Shown here: piece after piece, positions 43,994-52,383 of the stretch
Numbering within the stretch: the first letter of the stretch is position 1
How the letters are laid out: each line of letters opens with the position of its first letter
Assembly: GCF_038405225.1 (NCBI RefSeq)
Contig: NZ_CP151657.1
Coordinates: 3,720,001-3,784,000, forward strand
Length of the DNA stretch: 64,000 nt
DNA from: Arthrobacter citreus
GTDB taxonomy: Bacteria > Actinomycetota > Actinomycetes > Actinomycetales > Micrococcaceae
Direction of reading: 5' to 3'
The notes under the pieces: model-generated
Databases searched by the model: none
What the model was told of the DNA's origin: nothing
Seen by the model: only the letters and a program-made list of their open reading frames with translations
Program-made: the position numbers and the translations under genes

Positions 43994-45226
43994 CTAGGAC
44001 TCCAGCTTCATGGCCTTGCGGAGGGTCAGCGCGCCTCCGCTCTGCATCACGGCGCGGCGGTAGATGTTCTCGCTGAAGCGCAGCAGGGCGTAGGCCGCGG
44101 CCAGGGCGATAGCCAGGGACAGGAACGTTTCCCACAGCGGAACCTCGGTGTTGAGCATCCGGATGGGCATTGCCACCGAGGACACCACCGGGATGTAGGA
44201 CGCGATCACCAGCAGCTGTCCCTTGGCGAACAGGCCGGCAAACAGTGCGGCGAAGACAACGGCGAGCACCGGGGTGGAGCTGTTGCTCAGGTCCTCGTTG
44301 CGGCTGGCCATGGCGCCGAGCATGGCCCAGGCCGAGGCCAGGATCAGGAACCCGGCGAGGAAGAACACCAGGAACCAGCCGGAGGCCGGAATGATCATTC
44401 CCACCATGTCCGCCGTGTCCGTCATGTTCAGCGCCAGCAAGGCTGCACCGCCGTACAGGGCCAGCTGGATCATTGCCAGGACGGTGTTGCCGGCCACCTT
44501 GCCGTAGAGCAGCTGCCGGATGGGAATGGCCGTGGCCAGGATTTCCACCACCCGGTTCTGCTTCTCCTCCAGCACCGAGGTGGCGATGGCCATGCCGAAG
44601 ATGATGGCGGACATGTAGAACAGGAAGCTGAAGGCAAAACCCACCACGGTGGCCAGCAGGGCGTTTTCGGCATTACCCTCGAGCAGCTCTTCCTGCAGCT
44701 CGCTGCCGGCCAACAGCTCCGTGCCGGTGGTTCCGGCCGCTTCGGCGTTGTCATTAAGGACGGTCAGCCGCAGTGCTTCAGTAAGCGCGGAGCGCAGCCC
44801 GCCGTCAACTTCCTCGTTCCCCACCAGGGTCCAGACGCCGTCGGAATCCTGCAGCAGGGCGGCATCGGCGTCTCCGTTGCGGACCAGTTCCCGTGCTGCG
44901 TCGGGGGAGTCGGCGTTAACCGCTTCGAAAGTGGTGTTGTCATCGGTGCCGGCAGTTTCGCCGGCGGTTTCCACCACGGCCGCACCGGAGGTTCCCGTCA
45001 CGGCCACGGCGTAGTCGTCGCCGCGGTTGGCCATGTAGGCGTTGAACACCACGGCGCCGACAATCAGCACCAGGGTGACCAGAGTGGAGATCAGGTAACT
45101 GCGGTCGCGGGCCTTCACCATGACCTCGCGCAGGGTGACGATGGCCCACGGCGGAGTGTTCTTGGCTGCCGGTTCCGGACGCTGGGAGGCGGAGGATTCA
45201 GGACGGCGGGTCTCGGTGGTGCTCAT
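43994..45226 (-). CDS. ABC-2 type exporter permease (NatB-like)
   Basis: 410 residues. One membrane helix near residue 45 (LISTLVTLVLIVGAVVFNAYMA), a large extracellular domain (about 65-185) and five or six helices in the C-terminal half, the architecture of NatB/YhaP permeases. It overlaps the ATPase stop by 4 nt. Together they would form an exporter controlled by the two-component system upstream. Substrate unknown; in Bacillus NatAB exports sodium and related systems expel peptides or membrane-active compounds. Confidence 0.85.
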   Translation of the reverse strand: MSTTETRRPESSASQRPEPAAKNTPPWAIVTLREVMVKARDRSYLISTLVTLVLIVGAVVFNAYMANRGDDYAVAVTGTSGAAVVETAGETAGTDDNTTFEAVNADSPDAARELVRNGDADAALLQDSDGVWTLVGNEEVDGGLRSALTEALRLTVLNDNAEAAGTTGTELLAGSELQEELLEGNAENALLATVVGFAFSFLFYMSAIIFGMAIATSVLEEKQNRVVEILATAIPIRQLLYGKVAGNTVLAMIQLALYGGAALLALNMTDTADMVGMIIPASGWFLVFFLAGFLILASAWAMLGAMASRNEDLSNSSTPVLAVVFAALFAGLFAKGQLLVIASYIPVVSSVAMPIRMLNTEVPLWETFLSLAIALAAAYALLRFSENIYRRAVMQSGGALTLRKAMKLES

Positions 45227-46104
45227 GCTGATACCTCCCGGTAAATTTCGCTGAGGGACGGCCGCAGCGGGGTGAATTCTTCGACGGTGCCCCGCGACAT
45301 GGCGGTGCTGAGCACGCGCTGGGCGGCGGCATCGCCGTCGAACTCCAACACTGCCGTGGGTCCGGCCACGTCAATGACGTGCAGGCCCGGCTCATCGCGG
45401 AGCCAGCCCGCGTCAGGGGAGACGGTGAGGCGGTGGCGGCGCGGAGCGCTGGCCCGCAGCTGGTCGCTGGATCCGGCGGCCATGACCTTGCCGGCCTTGA
45501 GGACCACGAGGTTGTCGCAGAGCCGGTCCACGAGGTCCAGCTGATGGCTGGAGAACAGGACGGGAACACCTTCGCGGGTGCGCTCGCGCAGCAGTTCCAC
45601 CATGGAATCGACGGCGGCGGGGTCCAGTCCGGAGAACGGCTCGTCCAGGATCAGCACGTTGGGCTGGTGCAGCAGCGACGCGGCGATCTGCACCCGCTGC
45701 TGGTTGCCCAGCGACAGCGACTCCAGTTTGTCCTTGAACCGGTCCGCGAGCGTGAACCGCTCCAGCAGGTCCATGGCCTCGCGCCGGGCGGCTGCGGAAC
45801 TCATCCGGTGCAGCTGCCCCAGATAGATGAGCTGGTCCAGGATGGGCTGCTTGGGGTAGAGGCCGCGTTCCTCGGGCATATACCCGAACTGTGCCCGGTC
45901 AGCTGCGGTCACGGGCGAACCGTTGAGGATAACCTCGCCGCCGGTGGCCGTCAGCACCCCCATGATCATGCGCATGGTGGTGGTTTTGCCGGCGCCGTTG
46001 CCGCCCACAAAACCCGTCATTTGTCCGGCGGGGACGTCAAAGCTGACGTGGTCCACCGCCGTTTTGTCCCCGAATTTTCGGGTGAGGTTGGAGACCTGCA
46101 GCAT
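45223..46104 (-). CDS. ABC exporter ATPase (NatA-like)
   Basis: 293 residues. Walker A GGNGAGKTTT near residue 36, Q-loop FGYMPEERGLYP (the MPEERG motif is typical of NatA/YhaQ), signature LSLGNQQRVQ, Walker B LILDEPFSGLDP and the switch His in SSHQLDLVD. The last 80 residues form an extra beta-domain seen in this group. GAAAGGAGCAG precedes the ATG. Lies 111 nt after the response-regulator gene. Confidence 0.9.
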   Translation of the reverse strand: MLQVSNLTRKFGDKTAVDHVSFDVPAGQMTGFVGGNGAGKTTTMRMIMGVLTATGGEVILNGSPVTAADRAQFGYMPEERGLYPKQPILDQLIYLGQLHRMSSAAARREAMDLLERFTLADRFKDKLESLSLGNQQRVQIAASLLHQPNVLILDEPFSGLDPAAVDSMVELLRERTREGVPVLFSSHQLDLVDRLCDNLVVLKAGKVMAAGSSDQLRASAPRRHRLTVSPDAGWLRDEPGLHVIDVAGPTAVLEFDGDAAAQRVLSTAMSRGTVEEFTPLRPSLSEIYREVSA

Positions 46105-46215
46105 GGTGGCTGCTCCTTTCCCGGGATCCCGGGTGTTGTCAGGGGAAAACTTCTCCCTCGACTTTACGGGCGGCTGCCCGAAAGGGGATCGGCCGGGCGG
46201 GTGAATCCTCCCGGG

Positions 46216-46989
46216 CTAGGGCCGCCGCTCCCCGGCCGCCTCGGCCGCGCTCTCCCCCGGAAGGATGAGGCCGGATTCATAGGCAAACACCACGGCCTGG
46301 ACGCGGTCCCGGACCTGGATCTTGGCCAGGAGATTGGAAACGTGCGTCTTGACCGTCGCCTCGGCGACAAACATGCGCGCGGCGATCTCGGCGTTGCTGC
46401 ATCCGGCCGCCACATTCACCAGGACTTCCCGTTCCCGTGAGGTCAGGGATGCCAGCAGTTTCTGCTGTTCGGGTGAAACCGGACGTGCCGCGGCCTGGCC
46501 TGCGGGAGCGGCTCCGTCCCCGGAGGAATTGGCGCCGGAGGCGTCCTGCGCGGACTCGGCCCCCAGCTGGCGTGCGAAGCGCTCGATGACGCGGACGGTG
46601 ACTTCCGGTGCGAGCAGGGCGTGACCGCCGGCGACGGCGTGGACGGCGGCCACCAGGTCATCCGGATCGGCATTCTTGAGCAGGAAGCCGCTGGCCCCGG
46701 AGCGGATGGCGTCAAAGAGGTAGTCGTCGCGTTCAAAGGTGGTCAGGATGATCACCTTGGCTGTGCCTGCCTGCACCACGGCTTCGGTGGCCCTGATGCC
46801 GTCCAGCACCGGCATTTGCACATCCATCAGGATGACGTCCACCGGATGGGCAGCGGCGAAGTCCACAGCCTCCCGGCCATTGGCCACCTGACCCACAACC
46901 GTGATCTCGTCCTCCACGGACAGCATCATGGCGAAGCCCGCCCGGACCAGCGCCTGGTCATCCGCCAACAGGACCCGGATCGGTTCCAT
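46216..46989 (-). CDS. NarL/LuxR-family response regulator
   Basis: 257 residues. Receiver domain at 1-125 with acidic pair near residue 10 (LADDQ), phospho-acceptor Asp56 (ILMDVQMP), Thr (ILTTFERD) and Lys (GFLLKN). A long disordered linker of about 45 residues (Ser/Ala/Gly, 135-180) precedes the GerE HTH (LTSREREVLVNVAAGCSNAEIAARMFVAEATVKTH...). Linkers in this family are usually shorter. Cognate kinase is the next gene upstream, 106 nt away. Confidence 0.9.
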   Translation of the reverse strand: MEPIRVLLADDQALVRAGFAMMLSVEDEITVVGQVANGREAVDFAAAHPVDVILMDVQMPVLDGIRATEAVVQAGTAKVIILTTFERDDYLFDAIRSGASGFLLKNADPDDLVAAVHAVAGGHALLAPEVTVRVIERFARQLGAESAQDASGANSSGDGAAPAGQAAARPVSPEQQKLLASLTSREREVLVNVAAGCSNAEIAARMFVAEATVKTHVSNLLAKIQVRDRVQAVVFAYESGLILPGESAAEAAGERRP

Positions 46990-47095
46990 CGCGTGTCTTC
47001 ACACCCTTTCGTGTAAGGAAAGCCCCCTACCACCGGCAGGGCCGGCCGGCCCCTCAAATACCGTACCGGCTAAAGCCGCGGGATGGGCGGACGGC

Positions 47096-48496
47096 TCAGC
47101 GCACGGGGAAACGAACGCGCACCCGCCAGCCTCCGCCCGCCCGGGGGCCAATCTCGGTGGTGCCACCGTGCAGCGCCGCCCGTTCGCGGATGCCCTGCAG
47201 GCCAAAACCCGAGCCGGCGGTGCTTCCCGTCCGCGGCCGGCCGTCGTCGACAATCTCGGCTTCCACCCAGTCGGCGTCGTCCGACCTTCCCGTCCGCAGT
47301 GCCACCACCGCTGAACCCGCCGTGGAATGCCGCCGCACATTGGCGAGGGACTCCTGCACCGTCCGGTAAATGGACAGGCCCAGCGGTGCGGGGATGCGGT
47401 TCAACACCGACTCGGGATCCGAGGCCTGATGGAAGGACACCCGCAGCCCCATGGCATCATGCTCGGCGATTAGCGTGGGCAGGTCCGGCAGCCCGGGCTC
47501 CGGATGCCGCTGCGCTCCGCCGTCGGAATCTGTGGCCGGTTCCTGCCCGCCGCGCAGCACGCCAAGCAGCGAACGCATCTGCCCCACGGCTTCCCGGGAC
47601 GAGGCTTCAATTGTCTGCAGGGCGCCGGCGGTGGCGGCAGGCTTTTTCTCCAGAACCCGCCGGGCGGCTCCGGCCTGGATGCCAATCACCGCAATGTGGT
47701 GGGCGACGACGTCGTGCAGCTCGCGGGCGATGCGCAGGCGTTCATCGATCACCGCCTGCCGTGCCAGCTCGGTGGCCTGTGCCTCCAACTGGGCCGACTG
47801 TTCGGCGAGCTGCTCCCGCTGATGGGCACTGCGCCAGGAGGTAATGCCAAAGAGGATCGCTCCACCAAAGTAGGCGGCATTAATGAGGAACGTGTAAATC
47901 GCATAGGAAGCCAGTGGCGGCAGGAAGCTGCGGGAGGGGTTCTCCTGTTCCTCCACCTGCTGCAGGAAGGACTCGTACGCGTTGCTCACGGTGAAGGACA
48001 GCAGCAGCCACAGGGCCATTGCCGCTATCACCAGCACCAGGGCCAGCCGCAGCAAGCGGCGGTTCCGCGCCCAGGCCACCGCGGAATAGATGGCGGCAAA
48101 GTACGCGCCCTGGAAGGCGATCTGCATGGAGAGGATGGGCATGTACATGCCCAAAACCAGGAAGAACACCGATGATACGAGCAGGACGGTGACCGGAAAC
48201 CGGCGCCGCACTGCCAACGGCAGCACCATCAACGCCATCACCAGATGCTGAAGCCAGAACGGTTTCCCATCCCCGCCCATGGTCCCGAAGCCGCGGACGC
48301 TCTCGAGCGCGACGGCGCTGAGCAGCAGGACGATGCCCGTGCCGATCACGTCCCGGCGCAGCTGCTCCGGCGTGGGTCCGGGGCGCTCCCAGTCGTCGCC
48401 GTTTTGCCATGGACGGACGGGGAAAAAGCGCTGTGCAAACCGGTTGCGGGGCCCGGCGTCCCGGGTGTCGGCGTCGGAGGCGGGCGTATCGATCAT
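47096..48496 (-). CDS. Membrane sensor histidine kinase (HisKA_3, DesK/LiaS-like)
   Basis: 466 residues. Five or six membrane helices at about 50-225, then HisKA_3 with the phospho-acceptor His261 in IARELHDVVAHH, and the ATPase domain ending GSGFGLQGIRERAALHGG. Little extracellular sequence, so it probably senses in or at the membrane (lipid state or a membrane-active compound). Heads a four-gene operon: kinase, regulator, ATPase, permease. A -10-like TAGACT 7 nt before the ATG suggests a leaderless start. Confidence 0.9.
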   Translation of the reverse strand: MIDTPASDADTRDAGPRNRFAQRFFPVRPWQNGDDWERPGPTPEQLRRDVIGTGIVLLLSAVALESVRGFGTMGGDGKPFWLQHLVMALMVLPLAVRRRFPVTVLLVSSVFFLVLGMYMPILSMQIAFQGAYFAAIYSAVAWARNRRLLRLALVLVIAAMALWLLLSFTVSNAYESFLQQVEEQENPSRSFLPPLASYAIYTFLINAAYFGGAILFGITSWRSAHQREQLAEQSAQLEAQATELARQAVIDERLRIARELHDVVAHHIAVIGIQAGAARRVLEKKPAATAGALQTIEASSREAVGQMRSLLGVLRGGQEPATDSDGGAQRHPEPGLPDLPTLIAEHDAMGLRVSFHQASDPESVLNRIPAPLGLSIYRTVQESLANVRRHSTAGSAVVALRTGRSDDADWVEAEIVDDGRPRTGSTAGSGFGLQGIRERAALHGGTTEIGPRAGGGWRVRVRFPVR

Positions 48497-48503
48497 GCCC
48501 CCC

Positions 48504-48509
48504 AGTCTA
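48504..48509 (-). promoter_or_regulatory. Putative -10 box of the kinase-regulator-ABC operon
   Basis: On the minus strand TAGACT is followed by GGGGGGC and the ATG at 48496. Leaderless arrangement, although the G-run could double as a weak ribosome site. Confidence 0.4.
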
Positions 48510-48634
48510 AAAGCCGGCGCTTGGCATCGGCTCCGCCGGAGGGATGATCGTGCAGGAGGGGAAGGAATGATTTACTTCAAGGTACTGATACGGCAGCCTG
48601 GCGGCGGCCGACCGCGTTGACGACAGGATTTTGC

Positions 48635-49810
48635 ATGTTTGTTGAAGAGGCCCAGACCATCCTGCCGGAACTGGTGGCGCTGCGGCGGGCGCTGCACGCC
48701 GATCCGGAGACCGGCAACAATCTGCCGCGAACCCAGGAGAAAGTCCTTGCAGCGCTGGAGGGGCTAAACCTGGAGATCACGCTGGGGGTGAAATCGACGT
48801 CGGTGGTGGCCGTGCTGCGGGGTGCCGAGCCGGGACCGGCAGTGCTGCTGCGCGGCGACATGGATGCCTTGCCGGTCACTGAACTGACAGACCTGGACTA
48901 TGCCTCCACCAACGGGAACATGCATGCCTGCGGACATGACCTGCACGTGGCGGGCCTGGTGGGTGCGGCCAAACTGCTCTGCGCCCAGCAGGAAGATCTC
49001 TCCGGCAGCGTCATCTTCATGTTTCAGCCCGGGGAAGAGGGGCACGACGGCGCCAGCCTCATGCTCGACGAAGGAGTGCTCGACGCCGCGGGGGAGCGTC
49101 CCGTAGCCGCCTACGGTATCCATGTGCGTCCCGGTCCGCTGGGTGTTTTCCGGACAAAGCCGGGCACGCTGATGGCCGGCGCCAACGAACTCCGGATCAC
49201 CGTCAAGGGATCCGGCGGCCACAGCTCACAGCCGCAAACCGCCGTCGACCCCGTTCCGGCGCTCACTGAAATTGCCACGGCGCTGCAGACCATGGCCACC
49301 CGCCGGTTCTCGGCCTTCGATCCGATCGTGCTCACCGTGACGCAGCTCAGTGCGGGCGAAGCCATCAACGTCATCCCTGACACCGCCAGCCTGGGCGCCT
49401 CGGTCCGCACCCTCTCCGAAGAGTCCCTGGACCGGGTGGTGGTGGAATCCAAGACGCTTGCCGAGGGCATTGCCGCAGCCCACGGGTGCAGCGTGGACGT
49501 GGACTTCACCGTGCGGTACCCGGTAACCCGCAACGACGCCGGTCGCACCCAGGAAGCCATCACCGGGCTGCGGGAAATCTTCGGTGAGGACCGCGTACTG
49601 GAATCCCGGGATCCGTTGATGGGGTCGGAGGACTTCTCCCTCGTCCTCAACGAGGTTCCCGGCACCTTCATCTTCCTGGGAGCGACGCCGCCGGCGCTGG
49701 ATCCGGAAACCGTCGCGTGGAACCATTCTCCGCGGGTGCTGTTTGACGATTCGGTGCTGGGTGACCAAGCCGCCGCCCTTGCCCAGCTGGCGTACAACCG
49801 GCTGACGTAG
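48635..49810 (+). CDS. M20 family amidohydrolase (hippurate hydrolase/AmhX-like)
   Basis: 391 residues. HACGHDLHVAGLVGAAKLL near residue 90 and FMFQPGEEGHDGASLM near 125 supply the metal ligands and catalytic Glu; the small dimerisation domain (GSGGHSSQPQTAVDP) is at about 175-290. This is the M20D group acting on N-acyl amino acids (indole-acetyl-amino acids, hippurate, N-acetyl-diaminopimelate). Start taken at ATG 48635 with ACAGGA upstream; a TTG six codons earlier is possible. Single gene, divergent from the kinase operon. Different subgroup from the M20 at 27.8 kb. Confidence 0.85.
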   Translation: MFVEEAQTILPELVALRRALHADPETGNNLPRTQEKVLAALEGLNLEITLGVKSTSVVAVLRGAEPGPAVLLRGDMDALPVTELTDLDYASTNGNMHACGHDLHVAGLVGAAKLLCAQQEDLSGSVIFMFQPGEEGHDGASLMLDEGVLDAAGERPVAAYGIHVRPGPLGVFRTKPGTLMAGANELRITVKGSGGHSSQPQTAVDPVPALTEIATALQTMATRRFSAFDPIVLTVTQLSAGEAINVIPDTASLGASVRTLSEESLDRVVVESKTLAEGIAAAHGCSVDVDFTVRYPVTRNDAGRTQEAITGLREIFGEDRVLESRDPLMGSEDFSLVLNEVPGTFIFLGATPPALDPETVAWNHSPRVLFDDSVLGDQAAALAQLAYNRLT

Positions 49811-49813
49811 TCT
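49808..49813 (+). promoter_or_regulatory. Putative -10 box before the DoxX-like gene
   Basis: TAGTCT, formed across the stop codon of the amidohydrolase gene, ends 6 nt before the ATG at 49820. This favours that ATG over the in-frame GTG at 49814. Confidence 0.35.
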
Positions 49814-49819
49814 GTGCCC

Positions 49820-50275
49820 ATGCCTCTCTCGAACCTGATCACCGCGGCTGCCCGGCCCGCTCCACCCACCTCCAAACGCCGCCGGATTGGCGCCATTGTG
49901 CTGGGTTCGTTCCTGGCCTTTGCCGGCACTTCCCACCTGACCTTTGCCCGCTCTGAATTCCAGGCCCAGGTGCCGGAATGGGTGCCGGTGGATGACGACG
50001 TCGTGGTGCTGCTTTCGGGCATCGCCGAGCTGGGTTTCGGTGCGGCGCTGATCCTGCTGCGCAAGCGACGGGTCCCGGTGGGACTGGCTGTGGCGGCATT
50101 TTTTGTCGCCATCTTCCCCGGCAACATTTCCCAATACGTCACCCATACCGATGCTTTCGGGCTCGATACCGACCGCGCCCGGCTGGTGAGGCTGTTCTTC
50201 CAGCCGCTGCTGGTGATCTGGGCGCTCTGGTCCACCGGTGCCTGGAAAGCGATGCGGGCTGCGCTGAAGAAGTAG
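49820..50275 (+). CDS. DoxX-like small membrane protein
   Basis: 151 residues, four hydrophobic segments at about 23-42, 58-78, 84-105 and 125-145. IGAIVLGSFLAFAGTSHLTFARSEFQAQVPEWVP is typical of the DoxX-like membrane proteins, in which the 'GxxHF' region ends helix 1 (quoted from residues 24-57; key residues are Gly-Thr-Ser-His and Pro-Glu-Trp-Val-Pro). Function unknown. It follows the amidohydrolase by 9 nt but has its own -10-like box. Confidence 0.6.
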   Translation: MPLSNLITAAARPAPPTSKRRRIGAIVLGSFLAFAGTSHLTFARSEFQAQVPEWVPVDDDVVVLLSGIAELGFGAALILLRKRRVPVGLAVAAFFVAIFPGNISQYVTHTDAFGLDTDRARLVRLFFQPLLVIWALWSTGAWKAMRAALKK

Positions 50276-50387
50276 TGCACACTCGCTGCGCACAACAGTG
50301 TCACCGTGGTCTGCCCTAGGGTGCATTTGCGGAATCGGTTACGAGGCCGCCGTGGGGGTCTGCCGCAGCAGATAATCCGGGGCGTTG

Positions 50388-50410
50388 AATCAGAATTCCT
50401 CTTTCTGATT
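50388..50410. repeat. Perfect inverted repeat upstream of the HNH gene
   Basis: AATCAGAA and TTCTGATT, 8-bp arms separated by 7 nt, in a locally AT-rich stretch about 105 nt before the start. It could be an operator or a remnant of a mobile-element end. No second copy was found in the window. Confidence 0.5.
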
Positions 50411-50503
50411 GGCCTCGGATACTCAAGTAATTGGCGATATAAGTCCGGTGACTGTGTTCTTCCCCAAGACGGGTTTTCCCTATTCTTTGCTCTTGGTGCC
50501 GGA

Positions 50504-50509
50504 TAAAAT
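50504..50509 (+). promoter_or_regulatory. Putative -10 box for the HNH protein
   Basis: TAAAAT ends 7 nt before the ATG at 50517, and no ribosome site is present. Confidence 0.45.
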
Positions 50510-50516
50510 AGAACAC

Positions 50517-52070
50517 ATGTACGGGCCCAAGAAATGTGAAGACTCAGTTCGGGTAAGCAAGACGGCTAACTCGGACCATAAGGCGCCCAATTCAACTCTG
50601 GCTTTAGCCCGAAGCTGCACGGGACTCTTGTCCAGCGGATGTGAGAGCACAATTCCTGAAGCTGGATATGACCCAGAGCATCTGGCTGGGTTGATTGACC
50701 AGATTCGTGCGCTGGAGGAACTCAAAGCAGCCGCGTCAGCAGCCCAGGCCCGGGCCACAGCAATCTTTGACGCGATGACCCGGCGCTCCCAGGCCGCAGC
50801 AGGGTTGAAAGCGGATCAGCTCGGCAAAGGCGTCGGAGCGCAAATCGGGTTTGCCCGCCGCGAGTCCCCTCACCGCGGAACCCGGATGCTGGGCCTGGCC
50901 CGGATCCTGACCCGCGAAATGCCCCACACCCTGCACGCCCTCACCCTCGGAGTGATTAGTGAATGGCGGGCCACACTGCTGGTCCGCGAGACCGCCTGCC
51001 TGTCCCTGGCGGACCGGCAGCGCATCGACGAGCAGATCGCCGGGAACCTGACCGAGCTCGAACAGCTCGGAGACCGGGCCCTGATCGCCAAAATCAAGAC
51101 CCTTTCCTACGCCATGGATCCGCATGCCGTGGTCAACCGTGCCGCGCACGCCGTGTCCGAGCGGTTTGTGTCCTGCCGTCCGGCCCCGGACACCATGACC
51201 TACGTGACCGCGCTGCTGCCGGTGGCCCATGGCGTGGGCGTGTACGCGGCACTGACCCGCGAAGCGGACCGCCTGCGCGGGGCCGGGGATCCGCGCACCA
51301 AGGGTCAGATCATGGCCGACACCTTCGTGGAACGCACCACTGGGCAGGTCAGGGCTGAGGATGTGCGGATCGAGGTGCAGCTGATCATGACGGACCGGGC
51401 CCTGCTGGCCGGATCCGCGGAACCGGCGGTGTTGCCCGGATACGGGATCCTGCCCGCGCAGACAGCCCGGGACCTGATCCGGCGGAACTCAACCGCCCAG
51501 AACCGAACCTCCGGCGACGCCACCCGGGACGGGATTCCCCGGAAGCCCACGGGCCGGGACTCAACTACCAAGGACCCCGTGGACCCGGATAAGTCAGCAC
51601 GCACCTGGCTCCGGCGGCTTTACACGGCGCCGTCCACCGGCCAGCTGGTGGGCATGGACTCACGGGCCCGGCTGGTGCCCGAGGGTTTGGCCCGGTTCAT
51701 AGCGGCAAGGGATCAGGTATGCCGGATGCCGTGGTGCGGTGCGCCCATCCGGCACTATGACCACATCCGCCCGGTCCGCGACGGCGGAACCACCAGCGCA
51801 GAGAACATCCAGGGCTTATGCGAGGCCTGCAACCAGGCCAAGGAAGCCCCGGACTGGACCACCCGCACCATGGGCGTGGTTGGTTCCCTGCCCGCCCCGC
51901 CCACCGAACCTCTGGCACCCAATGCTGTTTACCCGAACGTTCGTCATGCCATCCATACGGTGGAAACTCTCACTCCCACCGGTCAAGTTTATCGTTCCTC
52001 CGCACCACCCTTGCATGGATCCAGGCCAGCCCCTCCTGGCAGTCCGGGCAGCAGCGCTAGGTCAGGATAG
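50517..52070 (+). CDS. HNH endonuclease domain protein with DUF222 (13E12 family)
   Basis: 517 residues. DUF222 covers about 60-340 (mostly helical; LADRQRIDEQIAGNLTELEQLG), then a Thr/Arg/Asp-rich linker (about 320-360), then an HNH domain with two CxxC knuckles (CRMPWC... and CEAC) around HYDHIRPVRDGG, at about 402-440. These multi-copy actinobacterial proteins resemble the mycobacterial 13E12 repeats and are suspected selfish nucleases; their targets are unknown. The first 35 codons and the upstream DNA are less GC-rich than the neighbours, compatible with transfer. Confidence 0.85.
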   Translation: MYGPKKCEDSVRVSKTANSDHKAPNSTLALARSCTGLLSSGCESTIPEAGYDPEHLAGLIDQIRALEELKAAASAAQARATAIFDAMTRRSQAAAGLKADQLGKGVGAQIGFARRESPHRGTRMLGLARILTREMPHTLHALTLGVISEWRATLLVRETACLSLADRQRIDEQIAGNLTELEQLGDRALIAKIKTLSYAMDPHAVVNRAAHAVSERFVSCRPAPDTMTYVTALLPVAHGVGVYAALTREADRLRGAGDPRTKGQIMADTFVERTTGQVRAEDVRIEVQLIMTDRALLAGSAEPAVLPGYGILPAQTARDLIRRNSTAQNRTSGDATRDGIPRKPTGRDSTTKDPVDPDKSARTWLRRLYTAPSTGQLVGMDSRARLVPEGLARFIAARDQVCRMPWCGAPIRHYDHIRPVRDGGTTSAENIQGLCEACNQAKEAPDWTTRTMGVVGSLPAPPTEPLAPNAVYPNVRHAIHTVETLTPTGQVYRSSAPPLHGSRPAPPGSPGSSARSG

Positions 52071-52257
52071 GGAATCCTCCGAACCGTTCCCTGTGCGCCA
52101 CATAATTTCGGAAGACAAGTGATTCCCGTGCTCCACCGATAAGTGCCCACACGGCGTCGGTCTCAAAACCGTAAGCCGCCACCACATAGGTGCCCCGGTA
52201 ATCTTTGTCCCATTTTTTGGCCAGCGACGTATAAGGGCCAGCGACGTATGACTGCAT
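52057..52257 (-). CDS. Small hypothetical protein, possibly a remnant
   Basis: 66 residues from an ATG; a TTG six codons upstream would give 72. The sequence (YRGTYVVAAYGFETDAVWALIGG...) looks protein-like and third positions are GC-rich, but no family is recognised. It overlaps the 3' end of the HNH gene by 14 nt, tail to tail. Near its 5' end a 14-bp direct repeat with a 17-bp period changes frame between copies, hinting at a duplicated or damaged beginning. Confidence 0.4.
   Translation of the reverse strand: MQSYVAGPYTSLAKKWDKDYRGTYVVAAYGFETDAVWALIGGARESLVFRNYVAHRERFGGFPILT
52219..52249. repeat. 14-bp direct repeat, 17-bp period
   Basis: GGCCAGCGACGTAT at 52219-52232 and again at 52236-52249, separated by AAG. 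The period is not a multiple of three, so the two copies are read in different frames in the small minus-strand ORF. Confidence 0.85.
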
Positions 52258-52383
52258 TGCACCGGGCTTCTTCAAAACTGTTCAATGTTCACGTCTTTTC
52301 CTAAGCCCAGTTGCAGCTATACCCTGTCCCCAAATCGCGCCGCCACAGAGCACGGAGAGTTTTCAACGGAAAGAGGTCTCGCC

